This document shows, piece after piece, positions 47,093 to 59,563 of a stretch of 64,000 bases of DNA. The position numbers and the translations under genes are program-made. Numbering within the stretch: the stretch's first letter is position 1; the number at the start of each line of letters is the position of its first letter. Source of the stretch: Paroedura picta (Eukaryota; Chordata; Lepidosauria; Squamata; Gekkonidae); the NCBI RefSeq assembly GCF_049243985.1, contig NC_135372.1, forward strand, positions 95,161,318 to 95,225,317, given 5' to 3'. Under the pieces are notes generated by a model. It worked only from the letters and a program-made list of their open reading frames with translations. It made no database searches and was not told the DNA's origin.

Positions 47093-49342
47093 ATTTCACG
47101 TTGGTCAACTTTCATGTGCTCACCTTTCCTTGTTTCCACACACTATCCTCACTTTTATCTGCTCCTCATATTAAGCTATATTTCTTATGTATAGATTTAA
47201 CTTTGAGTTGAAACGTATCATTTTGATGTTTGTGTGTGCCTTTGATGTCTGCCCATGAATCCAGCTAATCTTGTGAAAAGTTCTTGCTGATGCAGCTGAG
47301 TATACAGAAACAAAAAGAAGACAATACATTGTATTCTCTGTCAATCATTTGAAGAATTTATTCAACTGTGAAGGTGCAAAGAGGGGACAAACTGTCAACA
47401 ATTGACAAGTAGGTCACATTAACGACCCAACCATAATTATGCAACCATAATTCCAGGATGGCACAGGGCAAGCTGCTTTGCCTGATGCTTGAGACAAATG
47501 TTGATATGTATACTCACATTTAACTGAGGAAGGTAGCTTCACCTTGTGTTGCATGCCTCAGTATGTCTAGTGACTGCTGCCATGAAGCACATCACTAGCA
47601 ATTTTTTTTACCATAGCATTAAGTACTCCAATGGCCACTGGTTTAGGTCACTTGTGACAGGCTGTTCAGCTTGTGCTATACTATAACATGCCACATGCAA
47701 GAAATAGCTCATCAAACAACATCAGGCCTTTTGATAGCTCCCCCAGCCTCCCCTTCTGCTGCCATTGTCTGGTGGAGCCCCCTCATTGCCCCTTGTCCTT
47801 CTCCCACTGCAGCAGCCCACCAGACCCCTTTGTGCCTCCCTCCACTGTCACATGTTGGGCTGGAGCCCAACACTTCCGCTGCCCTCACCACTTCTTTGGC
47901 AGCTTGTCAAGGCCAACTATGTCCTGGTAGGGAGATATGAAGTTTCACCTACTCACTGGATGTTACAGTTATTAGCCGTGGTGTGTCTGCCCACCAAATC
48001 TTTCCACAGCAAAGTTCATGGCATCCTTACACAACATGTGGCAGCTGCTTCTCAAGATTGACTTAACATGAAGTACTTTCTACATTGTGTGGTGTCTCGG
48101 CAGCTTGATGCTTGAACCCAGAAGCTGTTTTGAACTGCTCAGGTAGAATTCTGAACAAGGGCTAGGCCACTCATGAAGGATAGGAAATATCCCAAAGTCA
48201 CAATCATCTCAACATGCCTTTGAACAATAAACTGGTACTGCTTCTGCCCAAAAAGGACAGGTAGGTGTCTTTTGTGTCCATTCTTTGCGTCCATCCTTTT
48301 ATTATTTCCCACATCATTTTTAAAGGCTGAAAATACAAAGTGTTTGTTGTAATCCATCCCCGTGTTTGCATGAGAGTAACTGGCCTGGGATTTGAAACTT
48401 GATCCTTCTGTTATCTTCCCTCCTCACAGTTGGCTCTTTTTTGTTCCAGCCATGGCTGCGATGGGAGAAGGATCCAGTTCTTCTAAATAGGACTCTCCTA
48501 CTAATCTGTGGCACATGCCGAGTTTTGTTGCTCTGATCTATTAATTCTATAAGCTCTATTACCTTTTCCCTCCCCTCTGCCAGGATGATGGAACAAGTCA
48601 ATGTCATTCAGAGGCAGAAACTAGATTGTCGTAAAAGCTGTATGTGTGCTCTGAACTTGGGTGCAGGAAGGTTTTAACGAAGGCTGCCAGAAGGGAACAG
48701 AAGGCCAAGGGGTAGAAAGAATATATTTATCACCTGCGTGTGCTGATCTTTTGGCCATGGCCTGAAACCAGAGAGAACTAGGGCACCTCTGATGAAATAG
48801 AAAACCATCAAGCCCTCAAACTTCAGCTTCTAGTTCAGCCCCAGTATATGTAGGAAGGCATGACTTCCTTGAGAATCCAGTACAATATATACCAATCATA
48901 AGAACATGAACTTATAAAGACTGCCTGTGTCTAAGTACAGAAATTGCATGTCTTGAGGGACATTCTAACTATGTACTTTTTAACAACTTGAGACAGCAAT
49001 ATAGTTGAATGAGGAAAAAATTGCTGTTCCATTGATAGCATGACATTTTGGTGGCAAATTCAGAATTGATATCATGCTGCTGTAGGGTCGAGGTGGATAT
49101 TCCATAGTAAAATGATACGTTTCCGCTGAAACCTAGAATGCTGAGACATCATTTCTGGGTTTCCTTAGAAATGACATTGTGTTGTCAACACAATAGTGCC
49201 CCCATCTCCCAGTCTCATGAGAACAAACAAACACATCCAGACCAGACATTATGGGAAATATTATGCTGTTGCTTACATCCTCACATCTTTCATGAACACA
49301 TGAAGCTGATGATGGTTTGTTAGTCTAGCTAGTTCAGTTTGT
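47093..49342. other. Intergenic, no gene seen
   Basis: About 2.2 kb without a supported gene. Overlapping frames at 47.67-48.06 kb are Pro/Ser/His-rich and unlike known domains. Confidence 0.5.
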
Positions 49343-49478
49343 CTAGGAAGCAGCTGTCAGGTAGAGGTCTATTGCATCATCTGCTACTTGATCTCTTTAA
49401 CTGGAGATGCTGGGATTGAATTAGGGGCCTTCTGCATGCAAAGCAGATGCTCTAAAACTGAGTCATGGGCCCAAGTCT
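49343..49478 (-). mobile_element. tRNA-derived SINE, GGCTCAGTGGTAG family
   Basis: Minus strand: GGGCCCATGACTCAGTTTTAG, a degenerate head with GCATGCAGAAGGCCCC, then the body through GTAGAGGTC-type sequence. Old copy. Confidence 0.65.
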
Positions 49479-49769
49479 CCCTGGTAGCATCTAGTTGAAG
49501 ACATGAATTCATCTTGTATAGAGTTTGCCTGTCTCAGTTAATTGGCTGTCATATTTAGGGAGCAGAAATTTGTGCATTTGGATTTATTCAAAATGAAAAT
49601 ATACATGAAAAACACCTTGTCAGGTATATTTCAGCATCTCAAATGTATCTGGGATTCTTTGGGAGAAGCCAAAACAAATTGTCAAAAAAAAATCCCTAAT
49701 ATATTCTGGAATTACAAACAAACCCAGAATAACACTGAGGATCTGGAGCAGATTGCTCCCACTGCTCAG

Positions 49770-49960
49770 GTTTTTTTTTAATTATTATTTCGGTCTAATG
49801 GGTCTATTGGACCTGAAAAGTTCAGCATTTCTGAAAAATCCCAAGTCCAAGTCCTTTTGTGGTACTGAGATTTTTTTCTGGAATCCTGAAAGTTTTTGAG
49901 GTCCAATAGACCTGAACAAAAAAATACAGAGAAAACAATTGCACAGCCCTAGTGGTTAAC
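49770..49960. repeat. Imperfect foldback element
   Basis: GGTCTATTGGACCTGAA near 49801 is complementary to TTGAGGTCCAATAGACC near 49897. It ends in GCACAGCCCTAG, a terminus type seen again near 60165 (CTAGGGCTGTGC). Confidence 0.55.
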
Positions 49961-51125
49961 CACACATACTTCATAACACCTAATTATGTCATTTGGGATG
50001 TCTAGAGACCCTCTTCCAGGGAATGTCTCATAATCCCTTTTATGTCTGTAGTGCCGAGACCCCCTTCATATAATCCTTGGGTCTCTTCATTACAATAGCT
50101 TTTAAATTTGATCGGGAAATAAGGCCCAGAGAGAACAAATTTCCTGTCCAAGAATAAGGAACAGAAGAAAAAGATGTGACCTCCGTTCTTTCTGCTAGTC
50201 AACCTGCTTGGCAGTTATGGTGTTTGTTCTTGCTTAACAGTTTATTGTACTTCATGGACTTGTAAAGGATGCAGGTAATATTGTCTGTTAGGGATGTTGT
50301 CAGCATTCTCTTCAGTTGATCTAGTTTGGAGGCAATAGGGATCAAGGATGTGTTTGTGTGTGTGTGTATCTTCAGTGGCAGGTTTTTTTTTTTTAATGTG
50401 TACATAGAAAAACTTCTGCCAGTTGTCCACTCCCCTTCCCTGAGGATGTCCAAGAGCCCACATTTGCTCAATACATATACTCATTTTAGAAAACAGGTCT
50501 GTTTTTTCTTGCCTTAAGATGTTGTTTGTGGGTTGAAATTGCACAAATCTGGTCTTCAGAATGTGTTTGCACAGCAGCAATAAGACAAGTCCTGATATCA
50601 GAAAACATACTTCCTTAGCACACTTGGGGTCTATCTATTATAGCAGGCTCAAGTTATATTTCTTTGAGAGAAAAAAAATCACCAACTCAGGATTCTACGT
50701 GCCCCAGATCATATATTTCTACATGCATGGGTGTCCCATTGTCTTCAGGGGAATGTATGTCATGAATGTCAAAGTGGCAACATTAATTGGTGTATTGACT
50801 TGATTAAAAATCTTAGGCTTGATTAACTGAGTATGGCCTCCCATGTCAACCATTAAGCGTTTGCATTAATAAAACCATAAAACCATGTTGCTTCTCTTCT
50901 TAATATATAGCAAGAGTGAAAATGCGGCAGTCCTTTATATTTGATTTATGCATGTGTGTCTACTGCTTCTTTCTGTGTATGTTGTAATGTGTGAAGCAGC
51001 ATCTGGAGTTGTACCAACACAAGAGCTCATTGTTTTTTGGCTAGAAAGCGGCATTAGGGAACAGGCCATAAAATCCAGGCTCTCCTCTTCATGGACACAG
51101 AGCACCAACAATTTTGACCATGAAC
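49961..51125. other. Intergenic, no gene seen
   Basis: No supported gene. TAATCC words near 50033 and 50073 could bind CRX/OTX but are not clustered with other signals. A T run lies near 50384. Confidence 0.45.
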
Positions 51126-51139
51126 ATGCAAAAGAGCCT

Positions 51140-51407
51140 CTTGTGGTGCAGAGTGGTAAAGCAGCCAACATGCTGTTTGAAGTGCTGCCCATGAGGCTGG
51201 GAGTTCAATCCCAGCAGCTGGCTCAAGGTTGACTCAGCCTTCCATCCTTCCCAGGTCGGTAAAATGAGTACCCAGCTTGCTGGGGGGTAAACGGTAATGA
51301 CTGGGGAAGGCACTGGCAAACCACCCTGTATTGAGTCTGCCATGAAAACGCTAGAGGGCATCACCCCAAGGGTCAGACATGACTCAGTGCCTTTACCTTT
51401 ACCTTTT
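51140..51407 (+). mobile_element. tRNA-derived SINE, Squam1-like, with 14-bp target duplication
   Basis: Head CTTGTGGTGCAGAGTGGTAA (box A) and GGGAGTTCAATCCCAGC (box B), then GTTGACTCAGCCTTCCATCC, GTACCCAGCTTGCTGGGG, GCCATGAAAACGCTAGAGGG and a TTTACCTTTACC end. Perfect direct repeats ATGCAAAAGAGCCT occur at 51126-51139 and 51408-51421. The Squam1 name is from memory; membership in a tRNA-SINE family is certain. Confidence 0.9.
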
Positions 51408-51424
51408 ATGCAAAAGAGCCTTTT

Positions 51425-52789
51425 TAAAGAATGCATTTTCCCCACCCTTCTTCTGAAAAACCCACGGTCTTCACCTCTCAATTTGATCTTTGTCTCCTCA
51501 ATTTTATCCTCAAAACATGCCTGTGAGGTAGGTTAGGTTGAAAGAGAGTCATTATCCTTGTATTATCCTCTGGGGTCTGGTGTGCTGGGTAGGATTAAGC
51601 TTACTTAGCACACAGGAGACTGGAAGCTTCGACAATATGCTTCTTTATTGCTTCACACACATTTGGAACTACAACTTAGACACAGAGAACTAGGTGAGGC
51701 TCCTCCAATACAGGCCCAAAGAGGAGAAACCGAAAGTAGGTTGTGAGGGCTCAAAGGTATATACACATATGTACATCACAATCACAAGGTCACCCAGTAT
51801 ATTCTATGAACCTGAGTCTGATAGTAGTCCAGTATTCTGATCACTGTACCATACTGGGTCTCTTTACTGTGTTATTTAGTGGGGCTTGTGGCAATCTTTT
51901 TAGTGTATCTTCTGCCTCAGGCAGCCATCTATAGAAGGCATGAATGTCTGCTGTCACCCATCCAACAACAGCCCTCTTAAACCATTCCACACATCATGAA
52001 GAAAAAAAAACTGGATTCCTATGAATGCATAAATTCCCATGTTTGGCCCCTCACAGGAAACACAGGAAAAACAAAGACTTACAAAATGACTACTAGAAAA
52101 TGTGATCCCTTTTTTGAATTAAAGCATGATCAGTTTGGATCTTGAATTAAACCCAAGATAGGCTCACAAGGGTTAATTATATCAGTTCATCTCCTTTCAG
52201 TTGCACATATGTAGAATTACTAGACTTTTATGGGGCAGATGGAAGTAGCAGGATGAAATGAATCCCTTGAGACTTAGAGAATCCTAACTTTTCAATACAC
52301 ATACTCATTGTTTTCTGTTCTCCCTCATATTTGCTAATTCCCTGGGAAAATAAATTGTGAAAAGAGCCATGGGATTTGGATTCAGAATTGTGAAATAGGC
52401 ATGTTTGAGTGTAGCTAATCAAAGTTTTGAGCATTTTTTTCTACTATAAAATGTGGTTTCTTTACAATTCTCCATAACCAGATTCCAGTCTAGGATCCTG
52501 GACTTTTAATAAAGTGGCCTGATATATGTATGCGTGCACACACACACAAACACACACACACAGATTTCCACTGAAAGGGTTCCCTTATTGTATGTTCAAT
52601 GACAATTTACCAAGCCAAAGAGTCCCCTTAACATACCCAATCCTTGCAAACCGTTGAGAGGGACTGGTAGCGCAATTCCTGAGGGGGAATTTTATTGGTA
52701 CCAGTAAGGTAGGAGACAAAAGGGATTCCCCTGGGAACTGAGTAACCTTTTCTTTTTTACAAGGCAAACATTTTTGTTATTTCTGATGG
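51425..52789. other. Intergenic, no gene seen
   Basis: A CA/AC microsatellite lies at about 52536-52562. The segment 52612-52665 resembles 53750-53803. Sequence around 51590-51740 could be an unrecognised repeat. Confidence 0.45.
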
Positions 52790-53560
52790 ATGTAAGCCAC
52801 ATTTTTGCAGTTTGGTTTGGTTCATGTTTCGTGGCTGATTAACGAACCGAATCATGAACTGATAGAAACTAAGAGGCTGATTCATGAACCAAACCAGTTC
52901 ATATTGGTTTGTGAACTATTTAAAACTTAAACTCTTGCTTTCTGCTTCCCACTGTTTTTTGCAGGAAGCAGAAAACAGGAGTTTTATTAGCTGGGAGGCA
53001 TCTCAACTCCTGTTTGTGTAGTGTTTGGAGTGTGGATTTCTAATCTGGTAAACTGAGTTTGATTCCCCACTCCCCCACTTGGGCTCACCACAGCACTGAT
53101 AAAGCTGTCCTGACTGAGCAGTACTATCAGAGCCTCTCAGCCTCACCTCCCTCACAGGGTGTCTGTTGTGGGGAAAGGAAATGGAAAATGATTGTAAATC
53201 ACTTTAAGACTCTTTCTGGTAGAGAAAAGTAGCTTATAAGAACAAAATCTTCATCTTCGTCTTCTTCGTGTTCCCTGACAAAAGCAGTGGGGAGTGGAAA
53301 GCAGGGGATAAAATGGCTCCCAGCCATTTAAATGCCTGCATTCGCATCCCCACAGCTTTTCAGCAGTGATTAAAATTACTGAGTGGTGTTTTTTGTGAAG
53401 AACAGGAAGCAGGGGATTTGCCCGTTTTCAGCTCTTCACAAAAAACCATAAACTGTTTCAAAATTTGTGAAAGTTCATGCTGGTTCTTCAGTTAGCCACA
53501 AACCTCAAAATTTGTAATGAACTTTAGGTTGTCAGTCCTACCCATCCCTACCTATTATTT
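52790..53560. mobile_element. GAACC-rich DNA element split by a SINE
   Basis: The left part has GGTTTGGTTCATGTTTCGTG and GAACCAAACCAGTTCATA; the right part has CAAAATTTGTGAAAGTTCATG and ends TCCTACCCATCCCTA. Complementary blocks (GGAAGCAGAAAACAGG with its relatives) occur on both sides of the SINE. Family not named. Confidence 0.5.
53014..53272 (+). mobile_element. tRNA-derived SINE, (TTC)n-tailed family
   Basis: TTGTGTAGTGTTTGGAGTG head, GAGTTTGATTCCCCAC (box B), TCTCAGCCTCACCTCCC, TGTCTGTTGTGGGGAAAGG, GCTTATAAGAACAAAATC and a degraded CTTCTTC tail. Confidence 0.85.
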
Positions 53561-55185
53561 GAATTCTGGGCCCTTTGGGAAACAAAACAGGGATTAATGT
53601 AATTAAATGAAATGTGCCCCAGAATTTGATCATAGATGGACCATATGAAGAGGTTAAATTTATGATATATGGTTCCAAGGAGAGTAGGTGCTCAAGACCT
53701 TATGTGTGTCAAATGATGGCCACTCACCAAGCTAGTTTTGGAAGCTGCAGCCAAAGAGCCTCCTTAATGTCCTCAATCCCTGCAAAGCTCTAAAAAGGAT
53801 TGGCATTTGACTTTTATCAGTTCTCCTCAGAACGACAACCATGTGATGCGTTCTGGGGAATAGGTGTCTCCTTGTTCAGGTCATCCCCATGGAAAACCAG
53901 AAGAATTAAGTTGCACAGGTCATGTCAGTCTTTACCAACTGATTGGTCAGTTCATTGGGCTGTGGATCAAATGCTCGCATACGATATCTCTGTTCGTCAA
54001 GATTATGGCTGTCCAAAAATGCTCCTAATGGCTTTAATACATTATTTTCAACTTCTGCATTCTCAAGGGCTACACCAAAATGACATTCTCATTTATAGTC
54101 TGGTATGATGTCCCCAGGGAGTTTTGTTAATTCCATATACTCCCTCTTGAGGAGAGGTTACTTGGTAAATCAAATTACATATATGCCCAGTTACTCCAGG
54201 TCTACTGCTGGAGCTATCCAAGAACAGACATAAAACCAATAGCTGACCACCGGATATAGTGAACCTCTGTCAGATGACATACCACTCAACTCCCTTAAAT
54301 GGTATTCCATTTCTCTGAAATCTGTCTGAAAAGACTATGGGAGTACTAAGCATATTTACTTAGAAGTATGTATCACATTACTTAATAGTACTTACTCCCA
54401 GGCAATGTTTTTGGGATTGCAGCCAATGACATTAACACGAATCCCCGTGCTCCCCAGAACCCAGTTACACAGCCTTTGGGATACCACCCAGTTATACCAC
54501 TAGTTATATGCTATTCCTATAGTCAAGCAAACAACAGCTGTTTTTAGTACTTCAGAGTGTTTGAAGTGCTTCATGTAATCTTAGTAATTTAAATATAGAA
54601 TTATAGCTAAAATCATGACAGTATGTTGATTATTGTTATTCCCACATTAAGAAGGGGAGATATTGAGGTGAGGACTTCGTGACTGAGGAGAAATTCTCAG
54701 GTAATCACTCATAAGGCTTCACCTCTGCATTACATCAGCACTCTTTCCCCGATGCTGTTCATTGTTACAACCTCTACACCACAAGCACCCATCCACTTCT
54801 CGCAGTCTTTTCTTAGAGCTAGAGAATGAACTCAAACATTTATCCTGATGCAAGTGTGCCTGTGCAAACAAACAAACGTATAAATGTCATTAAATAAATC
54901 ACCAGTGTGATGCCACCAAGGGAGCAATTGCATATTCTTTCATGTTGATCCCTCCCTCCTTTCCTTTCCCATATTTTTAAATGAACTTAATACTCCTCTA
55001 TGTTGTTGCCTGCCTGCCTATCCTCCTTTCTTTCCAGATAAATGAAGACCCTTAAGTAATATTAAGAACTTAGTGGAAATTAATACGCATTAGGTCAGGT
55101 TTTGGGGACAACTAGCTGCTTAGAGAGTGCTTAAAGCATCAGCCCCTTTCAATCCCATTGCCCTTGTCATATAAAGTTAGCCTAG
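53561..55185. other. Intergenic upstream of RH2, no gene seen
   Basis: No gene supported; a 102-codon frame at 53800-54108 is featureless. This is where distal RH2 regulatory sequence could lie. Confidence 0.5.
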
Positions 55186-55189
55186 ACCC

Positions 55190-55236
55190 TAATCCCTCCC
55201 TCCCTCCTTCCTTTCCTTTGACAGGACCCTATAAAA
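55190..55236 (+). promoter_or_regulatory. RH2 core promoter: CRX/OTX site and TATA box
   Basis: TAATCC at 55190-55195 is the CRX/OTX homeodomain word typical of photoreceptor promoters. TATAAAA at 55230-55236 predicts transcription starting near 55260, giving a 5' untranslated region of roughly 150 bases before the ATG at 55409. A second, weaker TTTATAAT lies near 55326. Placement 170-220 bp upstream of the opsin ATG fits known vertebrate opsin genes. Motif-based only. Confidence 0.65.
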
Positions 55237-55408
55237 TGCCCTTTGGATCCTGGCTCTGCCAGTCCCAGGACATAGATGAGGGCAGACATACCAGCTCTGT
55301 GTTCCCTTAGGGGATTTGTTCCTTTTATAATCAAATAATCAAATTTGGGTGGAAACCTCTCAATTCAATTGGCAGAAAAACAACAATTGAAACTCCTAAA
55401 TAGCAATC

Positions 55409-55769
55409 ATGAATGGAACAGAAGGTATCAATTTTTATGTGCCACTGTCCAATAAAACAGGGGTGGTTCGGAGCCCCTTTGAATATCCCCAGTATTACTT
55501 AGCTGAACCCTGGAAGTTCAAAGTTTTGTCCTTCTACATGTTCTTTCTCATCGCTGCTGGGATGCCTCTCAACGGCCTCACCCTGTTTGTGACCTTCCAG
55601 CATAAGAAGCTACGGCAGCCATTGAACTACATCTTGGTCAACCTGGCAGTAGCAAACCTCTTGATGGTCTGCTGTGGTTTCACTGTCACGTTCTATGCAT
55701 CCTGGTATGCCTACTTTTTATTTGGTCCCATTGGCTGTGACCTTGAAGGCTTCTTTGCAACAGTTGGAG
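55409..55769 (+). CDS. RH2: RH2 visual opsin, coding exon 1
   Basis: Encodes the extracellular N-terminus through the start of helix 3 of a light-sensing GPCR of photoreceptor outer segments. ATG has A at -3. Residues (bovine rhodopsin numbering applies, no gaps): glycosylation sites N2 and N15, N55 in helix 1, N78 and N83 in helix 2, disulfide C110 and counterion E113 in helix 3. The exon has 361 nt and ends after the first base of codon 121 at a GTAAGT donor, as in RHO. Asparagine at 83 replaces the usual D83. D111 beside the disulfide cysteine is unusual: N in bovine rhodopsin, A in gecko P467 as I recall. The frame is open and reads most like gecko RH2 ([20 protein letters not shown]). 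Confidence 0.97.
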
Positions 55770-58700
55770 GTAAGTGACATGAAGGGGGATAGTGAACAGC
55801 ATTGTAAGAAAGGACTGACATATATCTAGCCTGGAGGGAGGATGTGATGTGATTGGCTGATATTGTTCTGCTTATGCTGGATTCTGCTATGTATCATGCA
55901 TAAGATCTAGCACAACTGGCAAAAGCTGATCCATACAGTAATTATCTGAACTGTTTCTGAATCTACTAGCTTTATATCATAAAGCTCATTAATGAAACTT
56001 AAGAAAGGAGACATGCTATTATAAAACACTTTCACGTGCTTTAAGTATTTATTCTGAATGAAAAGTTAACTGTGCCTGTTAATTTATTATTTTGCTTTGA
56101 AACAACTGTGCCACCACAATATGTTGCCCTTTTCCTTATCTCAGCTCAAATTATACCAAACATTAGGGACTGGATACAAAGAAACATGAGCAGAACTCTA
56201 TTAGTAGAACAGATCTTTCCCATCTCCTCTGACCTACAGTTGCCAAAGCCACTCCCAAGGGATGAGGGTCCCATGAAAACCTTGTGGGTTACATCATGAG
56301 TGGTGGTGGGGGAAGGGCTGAAGGTCTTATGGGAAATCAGCATTCTTTTCTTTCACAGGCAGTTTCACAAGAACCTACTATGCAGGTTTAAGCACATAGA
56401 ACTGCTTTAAATGTGACAAATTTTTTGCTTAGAAAGCAACATAGCAACACCATGTCTGTTTCTCTACAGATGGGATGCATGGCATTTCCTACAAAGAGAT
56501 GTGGTCCATATAGACAGTCTCCCATCTCTGAAGTAGATTGTATTCTGAATCTAGGAAATCTGTGGGAGCTTTTTTTATTCATAGCTACCTCAGCAAATGC
56601 TTTGCTTCTCCCTTTCCAATAGTATGTTTGTATTTTGTTTCAAGAACAAAACAGATTCTGGTGGGGTACATAGAACTAAAGTCCACCCCTGACATTGCAT
56701 CAGGCATAAACTTTGTCTTGGGTTTTAAGACTATTAGTAGCATTAAAGACTCAAGGATGGGAAAATCAGTGTGATCTCTGCCATATGAGTTGTGTGTGTG
56801 ACTCACATCCATAAAATGAAAACTCTTCTACTCTTTATTTGTAAATCTTGAAATATATAGTGGGTTTTCTTTTAAACATTTGTGGCTACAGGTGTAAAAT
56901 GAAAAGATGGTTCATTGGAAGGAAAATGTATTATTAATAAATTAAAATCCCACTCCTAATTAGATTACAAACCATGTCCATTTTGTTATTCTTTCTGCAT
57001 GAGAAAAATCCCATGTATTGCAGACTGCAAATTTTGCTTGATACTCCAATAAATGAAAAATGTCACTTCTTATCCTGTTGGACATATTTCTAGCAGAGGC
57101 TGCAGGAGGACACAGCTGGCATGGTGTCCATATTGCAGAAGCAGTCAGAACACATCTGTGCAGTGCTTCACATGGCAACTGGAAATGTTCTTGCAGAACA
57201 TAGCTCCTAAAATCAACAGAAGCTTCATATGGTGTGGATCTTCCTCCAGTTTTATATTACCAATAGGTGTAATTGCAGAATGGGCTGTGCTATGACCAAA
57301 AAGGGATGTTTTATGTGCATCATTTCCTACTGTAGTTCTGAGAGTGCTGCAGAAGAAAAAAAATATTTTTCCTTTCCAAGGAGGTTGCCAGTGTTTTTAA
57401 TGGTATATTGATGCATTCAAGTTACTGCATGAAAAGCTGCTGTACAATGAGCTCTCCAATATGTCACACTTCAGAATGTTAAGGATTGTGCTTTTCCCCA
57501 CAGCTTATGGCATGTAAAAAGGCTGCTGGAGGTTGTTTTGTACATAGCCACAGAGGTCCAACCAAAATGAGCCACTTTGAAAGTTTCCTTGATTTCAGTA
57601 GGAAGATGAACTTAAAGGTGGACATTCATTTTATGGTAGAGCAAGACAAAGTATTTCCAGATGATGAGGAATTTAGCAGAGGTCAGATTCAGTTCCAAAA
57701 AAGAAGAAAACATGGTCTAGATATGATGGAATGGAAAAAGAAACAGATTTCGATGTCCATCAACAGGGAGACGAAAACTGACTCAGAGATCTCATGGAAG
57801 ATCTGAGAGGTGACCCAAAGATAGAAGTACAGTAAGAAGTACAAACTGTCCTTTATCCCTAGTTTGAGGAGGGTAAACACTGCATGAAGAATTCGCTTGA
57901 ATCTTTAAAAAGCAATCTAAAAACTCCTTTTGGATATGACCACTATTTGCTTGCCTGGCAGATTTGATGCACTTATTTAGTTTCCAGGACTGTGCATGCG
58001 ACCCCCCCCACACACACACACAACACAACAGTTAGTGGTATAGGTTATGCAGTGTACAGGAGTGGATTTTCCTTTCACCACTTGGGATGCTTTCTTGAGT
58101 GTGAACAGTGGTTATGGCAATTATACTTGTCTGCTGCAGTACCAGCTAAAGATCTGGAGCAACTGTTTTGAATCCATAGCTGAGGTCAAAGCAAACAACT
58201 TTTCCACAAAATATGATCAATGCCAATTGCCTTTGCTTGTTCCCTAAGCAACCCAAACCTACTGATGCAAAATCTAGCTGACTAATCCCCCTCCCCAAAG
58301 TTGAGCAGGACAAAAATGTTGACGATCATCTGAAATGGAAAAAAAGGCCTCAGAAGAAGGAAGAAATTAAAATGATCAGAATTTAAACAAAGGAATTCAT
58401 AGCCTCAGTAGGACATGTCAGACAGAAAAAAACAAAAGGCAAGCTGCACTTGAAAGCAGCAACTGCCTTTCCAACACAAAACCCCTGTGATCTTATCACC
58501 AGATAATCACATGCTGGGGGCATTAGCGGGCTTATGGCACAGCCTTAACTCAGATAATCCCCTGAGTTTTGATTACTCTGATAAATAGATTAACAGACTC
58601 AGATGTTCATGTATACAGTCAAAGTCTGACAAAGCCTATGGCACTGTTGGCATTTTAGCCATGTAACAAATTGCTGTCAGTAGATTTTCCATGGCTGTAT

Positions 58701-58924
58701 ATAGTGCCACATTTGCATTTTGCGGTTTCTATGGCCTTACAGAACATCACCTTGTTGCACATGTATCCTGATGAACTCTTAGCAAAGGTGAACTGCGAGT
58801 CTCTTAACTCTCCTTCTGTGTAGGGAGACCTGCACACCCTACTTCTGTGTTCTCTTCAAAGATCTTTCACAGGTGATATTTTATTGCTCTGTATTTGCCT
58901 CAAACTCCCCATTACTACTTGCAG
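55770..58924 (+). other. RH2: RH2 intron 1
   Basis: Bounded by GTAAGT and TTGCAG. About 3.15 kb, mostly AT-rich. No clear interspersed repeat apart from a short CA run near 58010-58022. TAATCC words near 58280 and 58554 are possible CRX sites. An open frame at 57486-57806 has no recognisable domain. Confidence 0.9.
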
Positions 58925-59093
58925 GTCAAGTTGCACTCTGGTCACTGGTGGTCCTGGCCATAGAGCGCTATATCGTGATATGCAAACCTATGGGCAACTT
59001 CCGCTTCTCTGCCACTCATGCCATCATGGGCATTGCTGTTACCTGGTTCATGGCCTTAGCCTGTGCAGGTCCACCTCTGGTTGGTTGGTCCAG
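58925..59093 (+). CDS. RH2: RH2 visual opsin, coding exon 2
   Basis: Encodes residues 121-177: the rest of helix 3, cytoplasmic loop 2 and helix 4. Q122 is the cone-type residue (rod rhodopsin has E122) and, with P189 in exon 3, separates RH2 from RH1. The E134-R135-Y136 motif, which couples to transducin, is intact in [20 protein letters not shown]. Length 169 nt equals RHO exon 2; the exon begins GT CAA and ends TCC AG before GTAAGT, keeping phase with both neighbours. Confidence 0.97.
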
Positions 59094-59563
59094 GTAAGTG
59101 GAATTATCCTTCTCAAGCTATTGGGTAGCTTATTGTGCTGTCTAAATGCTCTGAAATCAGAGGCTCTAGGAATTCCTGAGTTATGCAGTAATTATGACAG
59201 TGGATCCTCATCTATTTTAAGTAGCATCAACTCTATTAATATTACATAGGCTGGCTCCTGATATAGGACAGCAAATACCAACATGGGAATTGAACTATCT
59301 CTTTGTAAAAAGTTCACTGGACTGCATAGCCATGGATCTTCACAAAGATGCTAATCACAAAGGCGAGGCCCCTAGGTTAATATGGGGACTTCTTGGTATG
59401 ATTTCCCAGTCAATTGATCCTTCTAATATCCATGCCTCTTTGTTGTGTCAGAGGGCAATGGATTTCAATAGGAGGCATCCTTCTCAATGCAATTGTTTAG
59501 TCTCTTGTGTTTGTCCAATGTGCCAGTGCATTGAACTTGTGGGTTGAATGGTTTGGTGATTAT

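Noticed and set aside
51590-51740. Possible LTR-like stretch
   Set aside because: No paired repeat, primer site or coding remnant visible; left as unassigned intergenic sequence.
53800-54108. 102-codon frame upstream of RH2
   Set aside because: No family resemblance and no start context or promoter; chance open frame.
57486-57806. 106-codon frame in RH2 intron 1
   Set aside because: Charged but without a recognisable domain, no splice logic, antisense and sense frames equally likely.
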